A stretch of 32,891 bases of DNA, taken from an uncultured Oscillospiraceae bacterium. Its GTDB lineage: Bacteria > Bacillota > Clostridia > Oscillospirales > Oscillospiraceae. The stretch lies in contig CAKUDE010000026.1 in NCBI GenBank assembly GCA_934645175.1, forward strand, positions 1-32,891, read 5' to 3'. Shown here one piece after another: positions 7,740 through 16,917 of the stretch. Made by a program: the position numbers and the translations under genes. Under the pieces are notes generated by a model that was not told the origin of the DNA, ran no database searches, and was given only the letters and a program-made list of their open reading frames with translations. Numbering within the stretch: position 1 is the first letter of the stretch; each line of letters opens with the position of its first letter.

Positions 7740-10100
7740 ATGACACAGGAGATTTCCCGGCGCTTTTGCGCCGCCAGACGGGCGTATATCGCCGCGCAGT
7801 TTTCGCGGCTGAATGAAATGCAGCTTCAGGCTGCGTTGACGACACAGGGGCCGCTTTTGCTGCTGGCGGGTGCCGGCAGCGGCAAGACGACCGTCCTGAT
7901 CAGCCGTATTGCCAATCTGGTGCGCTATGGCCGCGCCTCGGACAGCGATGAGCTTCCGCCCATTTGTGGTTGGGAGGATGTGGAGTATCTGGAGGCGATG
8001 CGCGGTCAGCGGGATGAAGAGGCCGACAGCCTCTGTGCGCTTGACCCTGCACCGCCCTGGACAATTCTTGCCATCACCTTTACGAATAAGGCTGCAAACG
8101 AGCTGAAGGACCGGCTTGAGGCGATGCTGGGCGAGCAGGCGCGTGACATCTGGGCGATGACCTTTCACTCCGCCTGCTGCCGTATCTTGCGCCGGGAGAT
8201 CGAACGCCTCGGCTATGAGCGCAGCTTTACGATCTATGATACTTCGGATGCCGAGCGCGTAGTCAAGGAGCTGCTGCGTGAGCGCAATCTGGATGATAAG
8301 GTGTTTCAGCCGCGCATGATCCTCGGCGAGATCTCGCGGGCAAAGGATTCAATGCAGTCGCCGCAGGACTACGCCCGCGCGGTGGGAGACGATTTCCGCC
8401 TCAAGCGCGTCGCAGAATTGTATACGGAGTACCAGAACCGCTTACGCGCGTCAAATGCGCTGGATTTTGACGATATTATTGTTCTGACGGTGAAGCTCCT
8501 TCAGGAATACCCGGAGGTGCGGGAATACTATCAGCGCAAATTCCGTTATGTGCTGATCGACGAATATCAGGATACAAACCATGTGCAGTATCTGCTTGCG
8601 TCCCTGCTGGCAGGCGGACACCACAATATCTGTGTTGTCGGCGACGACGATCAGAGCATCTACCGTTTTCGCGGCGCGACCATTCGGAACATTCTGGAGT
8701 TTGAGAACGAGTATAGGGGGGCAAAGGTCATTCGTCTGGAGCAGAACTACCGCTCGACACAGACGATTCTCGACGCGGCCAATGCCGTCATTGCGCATAA
8801 CCGCGGCCGTAAGGGCAAAAAGCTCTGGACGGAAAACGGCTCGGGCGACCGTATTGTGCACTATGAGGCTTATAACGAACAGGAGGAGGCAAGCTTTGTT
8901 GCCGACCGGATTCTCTCCGAGGCGCGCGGCGGCCGCGGCTTCCGTGACAACGCCGTGCTCTACCGTACGAATGCACAGTCCAACGCGCTGGAATATGCGT
9001 TCAAACGGGCGGGCGTACCGTACCGCATCATCGGCGGTACGCGCTTCTTTGACCGCGCGGAGGTCAAGGATATGCTGGCCTACCTCTGGGTTATCAACAA
9101 CCGCAGCGACGATCTGCGCCTCAAGCGCATCCTCAATCAGCCCCCGCGCGGGATCGGGGCAAAGACCGTCGAGACCATCGAACGGCTCTGCACCGCCTCC
9201 GGCGAACCGCTGTATACCGTCATCAGCGATCCCTACAGCTACCCCGCAGTGGAGCGTGCCGCGCAGAAGCTGATGGGCTTCACCGTACTGATCGAGCAGT
9301 GCGCAGAGCTGCTGCAAACGCTGCCGCTGCCGGAATTCTACGAGGAGCTGCTCATCCGCACGGGCTATGTGACTATGTTGGAGCAGAAGGACGACACGGA
9401 AAACCGCACGCGGCTGGAAAACGTGCGCGAACTGAAGTCCTCTATCATTAATTATGTCGAAACGGCCGAGGAGCCGACGCTCGGCGGCTTCCTGGAGGAG
9501 ATCGCACTGTATACGGACATTGATCAGTACGACCGCGACGCCGATGCCGTGGTCATGATGACAATCCACTCGGCAAAAGGCTTGGAGTTTCCGAACGTCT
9601 TCCTTGTTGGCGCGGAGGACGGGCTTTTTCCGGGCTCGCGTGCGTTCGGCGAGGAGCAGGAAATGGAGGAGGAGCGGCGCTTGTGTTATGTTGCCATTAC
9701 CCGCGCCAAGCGCCGCCTGACCATCACAAGTGCGCGTCAGAGAATGCTCTACGGTCACACAACGGCCGCAAAGCCTTCTCGTTTTCTGGATGAAATCCCG
9801 GAGGAGCTGATTGTCCACGAAGGCAAACGTCGCCCGGCCCATGAGGTACAGGCTGCCGCCGCTCATGTGCCGCAACGTACCGTGGGTGCTTTCTCCACGC
9901 GCCGCCCGGCGCCCTCCGCCGGCGCGCCGCTGCCGGGCTTTGCAAAGGGGGACATGGTGCTGCATGACAGCTTTGGCAGGGGGATGGTGCTCTCCGTGCT
10001 GCCCACGGGAAACGACGCCATGCTGGAAATTGCATTTGACAGCATCGGCACCAAACGGCTGATGGCGCGTGCTGCTGCAGCCCGGATGAAAAAGCTGTAA
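7740..10100 (+). CDS. pcrA: ATP-dependent DNA helicase PcrA/UvrD
   Basis: A superfamily 1A 3'-5' helicase of 786 residues from the ATG at 7740, used in repair and in clearing RecA or stalled replication. Motifs in order: I GAGSGKTT (44-51), Ia AITFTNKAA, II DEYQDTN, III GDDDQSIYRFRGA, IV EQNYRST, V MTIHSAKGLEFPNVF, VI YVAITRAKRRL. The end has the Tudor/SH3-like FAKGDMVLHDSFGRGMV typical of PcrA. The start has GAGAGG eight bases upstream and agrees with the -10 position. Between motifs I and Ia there is an extra, acidic stretch of about 40 residues (DSDELPP...DPAPPW). The order with ligA downstream matches the pcrA-ligA order in Bacillus. Confidence 0.96.
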   Translation: MTQEISRRFCAARRAYIAAQFSRLNEMQLQAALTTQGPLLLLAGAGSGKTTVLISRIANLVRYGRASDSDELPPICGWEDVEYLEAMRGQRDEEADSLCALDPAPPWTILAITFTNKAANELKDRLEAMLGEQARDIWAMTFHSACCRILRREIERLGYERSFTIYDTSDAERVVKELLRERNLDDKVFQPRMILGEISRAKDSMQSPQDYARAVGDDFRLKRVAELYTEYQNRLRASNALDFDDIIVLTVKLLQEYPEVREYYQRKFRYVLIDEYQDTNHVQYLLASLLAGGHHNICVVGDDDQSIYRFRGATIRNILEFENEYRGAKVIRLEQNYRSTQTILDAANAVIAHNRGRKGKKLWTENGSGDRIVHYEAYNEQEEASFVADRILSEARGGRGFRDNAVLYRTNAQSNALEYAFKRAGVPYRIIGGTRFFDRAEVKDMLAYLWVINNRSDDLRLKRILNQPPRGIGAKTVETIERLCTASGEPLYTVISDPYSYPAVERAAQKLMGFTVLIEQCAELLQTLPLPEFYEELLIRTGYVTMLEQKDDTENRTRLENVRELKSSIINYVETAEEPTLGGFLEEIALYTDIDQYDRDADAVVMMTIHSAKGLEFPNVFLVGAEDGLFPGSRAFGEEQEMEEERRLCYVAITRAKRRLTITSARQRMLYGHTTAAKPSRFLDEIPEELIVHEGKRRPAHEVQAAAAHVPQRTVGAFSTRRPAPSAGAPLPGFAKGDMVLHDSFGRGMVLSVLPTGNDAMLEIAFDSIGTKRLMARAAAARMKKL

Positions 10101-10145
10101 TATCCTGCGTCTGCGGCGCATAATCTGCGTCGGAGGTGTATGCCC

Positions 10146-12769
<2,624 letters not shown>

Positions 12770-12801
12770 AAAGATGATTTTTCGCGGAAAGAAGGATACC
12801 A

Positions 12802-14130
12802 ATGAGAAAATTCCTTGCAATCGTGCTGTGCCGCCTGCTGCGCTTTGTCGGCGGCCTGCTCGGAAAAGGGTCGAGTCTGCCGGGGAAATATGCCCTGAAG
12901 CTTTGCCCGGATATTTTAAGCCGTATCCGTCTGCCGGAGACGGTCATCGCCGTCACGGGCAGCAACGGCAAGACCTCCACCGTTGAAATGCTTGCTGCGG
13001 TGCTGCGTGCCGAGGGAAAGACCGTTGCATACAATGCGCAGGGCTCCAATCAGATCGAGGGCGTAACGACCATGATCCTCTGTGCCTGTACGCTTGGCGG
13101 AAAAATGAAACAGGATGTGCTCCTGATTGAGTCGGACGAGCGCTACGCACGGTACACCTTCCGCTGGTTCCGCCCCACGCATTATGTCATTACAAATCTT
13201 TACCGTGACCAGCTTACGCGAAACGGCCACCCACAGTGGGTATTCGATGCCATCGCCGACAGCCTGCATGAGGAAACCATGCTTGTGCTCAATGCGGACG
13301 ATCCTCTGGTCTCGCTGTTCGGGCGGGAGAGGCGGAATGTTCGGTGGTTTGGTATGGAGCCGGTCGAGAGCGATACACAGACGCTTGTCGGGCGCTATCA
13401 TGATGCCGCCTATTGTCCCGTGTGCGGAAAGCCGCTGCACTATTCGGCCTATCATTATAACCACATCGGCATTTACGACTGTCCCGCCTGCGGCTACGGC
13501 CGCCATATGCCCGACGAGCGCGTAACGAAAGCCGATCTGGATGCCGGCCTTCTGGAGATCAACGGTACGCAGTATATCCGTCTTGCGCTTCGCAGCCTCT
13601 TTAACGTCTATAATCTGCTGGCGGTCTACACCGTCTGTCGTCTGCTTGACATCCCCGGCGAGCGTATTTGCGCGGTCCTGAGCGATTATATACTCAAAAA
13701 CGGTCGCTTTGTGCGTTTTCGCTGCGGCGGACACGAGGGGGAGTTCCTTGTTTCCAAGCATGAGAATTCCGTATCCTATGACCTTTCGCTGCGCTATGCC
13801 GTGGCGCAGAAAAAACCCTGTACGGTGGTTGTGATTGTCGATGCGGTGAGCCGCAAGTATTTCACAAGCGAGACCTCCTGGCTCTGGGATATCAACTTCG
13901 AACTACTGAACAGTGAAAACGTGCGCAGAATCCTGTTATGCGGCAAATACTGCAACGATCTTGCGCTGCGCTTCGATTTCACGGGGATTGCTCCGGAACG
14001 GATTCAAACGTATGCGCAGGTCGCCGACGGCGTGGCGGCGTTACGGGAAAGCGGAGACGAAACGGTCTACACCGTGACCTGCTTTTCGGATAAGGAGAAA
14101 TTCCTGTCAAATGTGGAGGTGCTGTCATGA
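12802..14130 (+). CDS. murT: MurT-like lipid II isoglutaminyl synthase subunit (divergent)
   Basis: A 442-residue Mur-ligase-like protein with a C-terminal DUF1727 domain. In characterised pairs MurT activates the D-glutamate of lipid II with ATP and accepts ammonia from GatD. Seen here: the P-loop VTGSNGKTST (about 51-60), the MurT-specific Cys4 ribbon (YCPVCGKP ... DCPACGYG, about 210-240) and TSWLWDINFE near residue 360. The stretch where S. aureus and pneumococcal MurT have KNPxGFN reads SKHENSVSYD, so the C-terminal active region is unusual. The RBS GAAGGA is 5 bases upstream. The stop overlaps the next gene by 4 bases. Confidence 0.85.
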   Translation: MRKFLAIVLCRLLRFVGGLLGKGSSLPGKYALKLCPDILSRIRLPETVIAVTGSNGKTSTVEMLAAVLRAEGKTVAYNAQGSNQIEGVTTMILCACTLGGKMKQDVLLIESDERYARYTFRWFRPTHYVITNLYRDQLTRNGHPQWVFDAIADSLHEETMLVLNADDPLVSLFGRERRNVRWFGMEPVESDTQTLVGRYHDAAYCPVCGKPLHYSAYHYNHIGIYDCPACGYGRHMPDERVTKADLDAGLLEINGTQYIRLALRSLFNVYNLLAVYTVCRLLDIPGERICAVLSDYILKNGRFVRFRCGGHEGEFLVSKHENSVSYDLSLRYAVAQKKPCTVVVIVDAVSRKYFTSETSWLWDINFELLNSENVRRILLCGKYCNDLALRFDFTGIAPERIQTYAQVADGVAALRESGDETVYTVTCFSDKEKFLSNVEVLS

Positions 14131-14831
14131 GGCTGCTGCATATCTATCCGGATCTGATGAACCTCTACGGCGAGTATGCCAATGTGCGCATTCTGGAGCG
14201 TTTTCTGCTCGAACACGGAGCGCAGGTCATAACGGAGACGCTCTCGCTCTACGACACACGCGATATTTCCGGCTATGACTTTTATTTTATGGGCGCGGGG
14301 ACGGAGCGCAACCAGAAGCTTGCGCTATCCCGGCTCGCCGTGCACCGTGACGCGATTGCTGCGGCGATACAGGCGGGCAAGGTTCTACTTTTTACCGGCA
14401 ACGCATGGGAGCTGCTCGGCAGAGCCGTGACCGATGCGTCCGGGCATCGCTTTGAGGCGCTCGGCCTTGCGGCGTTTGAGACGACCGAGAGTAAAAAGCG
14501 GATCGTTGGCGACGCGATTGCCTACTACGGCGAAAAGCCGTTGGTTGGCTTTGTCAATAAGTGCAGTGTGACGTCCGGTGTCGCAAACCCGTTTCTGCAT
14601 ATGGCGCTCGGTTTTGGAAATGAGGCGGAGTGCGGCCCGGAGGGCTGGCATGAAAACAACCTCTATGCGACGCATCTGACCGGCCCGGTTTTGGTCAAAA
14701 ATCCCGCGCTGCTGCGCGAGCTTGCAGGATTATTGCTCGGCGGCAGGCTTCCGGATGACTGCCCGATGTGGCCGTCGATGGAGCGCGCCTTTGCCGTTGC
14801 CTTCGATGAGCTGAGCAGACGTTTGCCGTAG
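14127..14831 (+). CDS. gatD: GatD-like amidotransferase subunit lacking the catalytic cysteine
   Basis: A 234-residue class I (CobQ/GatD-type) glutamine amidotransferase-like protein translationally coupled to the MurT-like gene. Typical GatD features are present: HIYPDLMNLYGEYANV at the N-terminus, the segment FYFMGAGTERNQ, and the active-site His in ATHLTGPVLVKNP (about H183). At the nucleophile elbow, where S. aureus GatD has ICGGYQFLG, this protein has TGNAWELLG (90-98), so the nucleophilic cysteine is absent. By family knowledge it should not hydrolyse glutamine in the usual way. It may bind MurT structurally, or the pair may have another substrate. Confidence 0.8.
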   Translation: MRLLHIYPDLMNLYGEYANVRILERFLLEHGAQVITETLSLYDTRDISGYDFYFMGAGTERNQKLALSRLAVHRDAIAAAIQAGKVLLFTGNAWELLGRAVTDASGHRFEALGLAAFETTESKKRIVGDAIAYYGEKPLVGFVNKCSVTSGVANPFLHMALGFGNEAECGPEGWHENNLYATHLTGPVLVKNPALLRELAGLLLGGRLPDDCPMWPSMERAFAVAFDELSRRLP

Positions 14832-14848
14832 GTGCAGACGGTGTATAT

Positions 14849-14884
14849 GAGAAGCCCGCCGCTCGACGGAGCGGCGGGCTTCTC
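14849..14884. terminator. Bidirectional terminator between gatD and the esterase gene
   Basis: A 16-bp perfect stem GAGAAGCCCGCCGCTC / GAGCGGCGGGCTTCTC has a GACG loop and lies between two convergent genes. The plus side is followed by ATTATTG. Confidence 0.88.
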
Positions 14885-14885
14885 A

Positions 14886-15644
14886 TTATTGAGACAACAT
14901 CCAACCCAGAATGTCATATTTTTCATCCGAATATGCATTGGGAACGGCAAAATGGTCCGCGCCGGAAATGACCGTGATCCGTGCATTCGGGTTGACCTTC
15001 TGAAGTGCTCGGATAAACGAAATGCTCTGCTGCGGGGAGACAATCGTATCCTCCGAACCGACGAAGGCACGAATAGGGAGCTTCGACAGTGCGGCACGGT
15101 TTTCCGCCGTGTTTTGAATACTGCCGCTCAGCGGTACGATGCAGCAGAACCGCTCCGGTGCAGCCAGTGCGAGCGTCCAGGTGGCCGTGCCGCCCATGCT
15201 GTGACCCGTCAGGCATATCCCGTCTATATTGAAGCGCGCCGTAACCTCGTCCAGCAGAGCGAACAGATCGTTCTGCACCTCCGCCCAGTCGCGATACTCG
15301 TCGGAGAGCTGCGGAATCAGAATATAGCAGTCCGGTCTGCCCAGAAGTCCTTCCTTCAGAAGCTTTGGAAAGCCGTTTTGCAGGACAAGCGACGCGTCGC
15401 TGCCTTTGCCGGAGCCGCCGTGCAGATAGACGACCAGCTTTAGGCCGGGGCGGGGATTTTCCGGAGAGTAGAGCCAGTAACCGGTCTGCTCAAAGTGCTG
15501 CAGTGTGAGCGACGGCTCGGAAACGGGAGCCGTGACAGGATCCGTCGATTCCCGTGCAGGCAATCCGGAACCGGTACCGTCCTTGCAGGCGAACAGTGCG
15601 GAGCATAACGTCAGAATCAGAAGCGCACAAATGAAATGCTTCAT
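14886..15644 (-). CDS. Secreted lipoprotein esterase (alpha/beta hydrolase)
   Basis: A 252-residue alpha/beta hydrolase of the esterase/prolyl-oligopeptidase-like type. It has a lipoprotein signal peptide ending in SALFAC (lipid-modified Cys20), so it acts outside the membrane. The catalytic triad can be read as Ser149 in TGHSMGG, Asp199 in GSEDTIV and His231 in GADHFAV. The oxyanion region is YLHGGSGKG (about 73-81). The substrate is unknown. A GGAGGG RBS lies upstream. It starts only 11 bases after the stop of the riboflavin transporter gene, so it is probably on the same mRNA and under the same FMN riboswitch. Confidence 0.85.
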   Translation of the reverse strand: MKHFICALLILTLCSALFACKDGTGSGLPARESTDPVTAPVSEPSLTLQHFEQTGYWLYSPENPRPGLKLVVYLHGGSGKGSDASLVLQNGFPKLLKEGLLGRPDCYILIPQLSDEYRDWAEVQNDLFALLDEVTARFNIDGICLTGHSMGGTATWTLALAAPERFCCIVPLSGSIQNTAENRAALSKLPIRAFVGSEDTIVSPQQSISFIRALQKVNPNARITVISGADHFAVPNAYSDEKYDILGWMLSQ

Positions 15645-15655
15645 CGGAAACCCTC

Positions 15656-16351
15656 CTACAGACGCTGAAATACGGCCTTTTCGATCCGCTTATATAGCAG
15701 CAGTGTCAGAACGGTCAGTAATATACCCTTGACGAGGTTCAGCGGTGCGACGCACAGGACGACGAAGCTCGTTACGTCGTGTACGCCGCTCCAGACGGCT
15801 GTTCCCATCGCGACGATGCTGTCAAGCGGCAGGGAAAACAGCTCGGAGAAGGCGGGCAGGAGATAGACCGCGTTGAACACCGTGCCGAAGCCGGTCATAC
15901 ACAGCGTCCCGATACCCAACCCCAGCGCGGCAAAGCCGCGCGTTTTTTTGGCGTGATAGACGACGGATGCGGGGACGACCAGCATACAGCCGACGACGAA
16001 ATTCGCAAGCTCGCCGACGTATGCCGTCGTCGTGCCCTTGAGCAGCAGCTTCAGACCAATCTTGAGCAGCTCCGTCAACACGCCCGCCACAGGGCCGAGG
16101 TAAAATGCGCAGATCAGCGCGGGCAGCTCACTCAGGTCGAGCTTGTAGAACGACGGCGCAAGGAAGACGAGCGGCAGCTCCAGAAGCATCAGTATCCCTG
16201 CCAACGCGCCGCTCATGGCAAGAATCGTCAGCGACTTCGCTGTCGAAACACGACGGACATTTTTGCGCAGCAGGTGCTGGAACAGCGCCGAGATTCCGAG
16301 CAGCAGCGCCGTTACCCCTGCGCAGACGAGGATAAATTGCAGTGTTTTCAT
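15656..16351 (-). CDS. ribU: ECF transporter S component, riboflavin (RibU)
   Basis: A 231-residue membrane protein with about six hydrophobic segments. It carries the RibU-type signature around residues 72-120 (FYKLDLSELPALICAFYLGP, then VLTELLKIGLKLLL and GELANFVVG). It binds riboflavin and delivers it through the shared ECF ATPase module, which is not in this window. The assignment is strengthened by the FMN riboswitch directly upstream. The RBS CGGAGGG is at 16356-16362. It is followed by the lipoprotein esterase on the same transcript. Confidence 0.93.
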   Translation of the reverse strand: MKTLQFILVCAGVTALLLGISALFQHLLRKNVRRVSTAKSLTILAMSGALAGILMLLELPLVFLAPSFYKLDLSELPALICAFYLGPVAGVLTELLKIGLKLLLKGTTTAYVGELANFVVGCMLVVPASVVYHAKKTRGFAALGLGIGTLCMTGFGTVFNAVYLLPAFSELFSLPLDSIVAMGTAVWSGVHDVTSFVVLCVAPLNLVKGILLTVLTLLLYKRIEKAVFQRL

Positions 16352-16361
16352 GTGTCCCTCC

Positions 16362-16396
16362 GAAAACGAAAAGTCGCCCGAGTCTCCTCAGGCGAC
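16362..16396 (-). terminator. Attenuator terminator of the FMN riboswitch
   Basis: On the minus strand, GTCGCCTGAG-GAGA-CTCGGGCGAC (one U-G wobble) is followed by TTTTCGTTTTCG. It lies between the aptamer and the ribU RBS, as expected for FMN-triggered termination. Confidence 0.85.
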
Positions 16397-16424
16397 AGAA
16401 TCTCCGAAAAGGGATACCGTCGAT

Positions 16425-16533
16425 CTTCTTCCATCCAGACTATACTGTCGGTTTCGGAGTTTCACCGAATCATGCGTCCGGGGACGCTCGCGGACTGTAC
16501 CGCCGGTGGGGAATTACGCCCCGCCCTGAAGAC
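16425..16533 (-). ncRNA. FMN riboswitch (RFN element)
   Basis: Read on the minus strand, the aptamer matches the conserved RFN blocks: TCTTCAGGGCGGGG, TAATTCCCCACCGGCGGT, CAGTCCGCGAGC, GGTGAAACTCCG and ACCGACAGTATAGTC, then GGATGGAAGAAGA. It senses FMN and represses the downstream riboflavin importer. Edges are approximate. Confidence 0.96.
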
Positions 16534-16561
16534 TTCACAGCGCTATGTATCTTGCGCGTCT

Positions 16562-16589
16562 ACTATAGCACATCCTTCCGAAAATGCAA
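16562..16589 (-). promoter_or_regulatory. Promoter of the riboswitch-ribU transcript
   Basis: On the minus strand, TTGCAT (16584-16589), a 16-base spacer, and TATAGT (16562-16567), upstream of the aptamer. Confidence 0.75.
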
Positions 16590-16630
16590 GTGTTTTTTGC
16601 GGCAGCACCGGGAGACGAACGGAACGCCTT

Positions 16631-16663
16631 ACCGCTTGCGCAGCTTTTCGACCGCTTGCGCAG
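16631..16663 (+). promoter_or_regulatory. Paired 13-bp direct repeats upstream of the alkyl-sulfatase promoter
   Basis: ACCGCTTGCGCAG occurs at 16631-16643 and 16651-16663, exactly 20 bases apart (about two helical turns). It ends 6 bases before the -35 box. Each copy contains the palindrome TGCGCA. The layout resembles an activator binding site; the binding protein is unknown. Confidence 0.55.
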
Positions 16664-16669
16664 AGCCTA

Positions 16670-16698
16670 TTGCCAAAGGCGTGCCGATTTCGTATAAT
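16670..16698 (+). promoter_or_regulatory. Sigma-A-type promoter for the 47-codon ORF and alkyl-sulfatase operon
   Basis: TTGCCA (16670-16675), 17 bases, TATAAT (16693-16698). The next RBS begins about 20 bases downstream. Confidence 0.85.
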
Positions 16699-16731
16699 AC
16701 AGGTCAGAGAAGATCATGGAGGAGGCATATC

Positions 16732-16875
16732 ATGCGGATATGTGCTTTCGACGGGGTACGGGATGTCTTTGGCGCACAGTCATTCGGATATGGCTGTGCG
16801 CACTTTGCGCCCGGACTTTCCCGTGAAGAAAGACATATTCCAATACCCGAACGAAACCGGGGAAATGAACGCTGA
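16732..16875 (+). CDS. Small ORF of 47 codons, possible leader or small protein
   Basis: The ATG at 16732 has a perfect RBS (GGAGGAGG, 16718-16725, six bases away) behind a near-consensus promoter, and it ends at TGA 16873-16875. The product has no membrane segment. It begins MRICAFDGVRDVFGAQSFGY and ends with the charged run REERHIPIPERNRGNER. I recognise no family. It lies 42 bases before the alkyl-sulfatase gene on the same transcript. It may be a small protein, a regulatory leader peptide, or simply the remnant 5' end of a lost gene. Support is from expression signals only. Confidence 0.5.
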   Translation: MRICAFDGVRDVFGAQSFGYGCAHFAPGLSREERHIPIPERNRGNER

Positions 16876-16917
16876 GACGTGATTCAAAAACAACATAGCT
16901 TTGATGGAGGAAAAACT

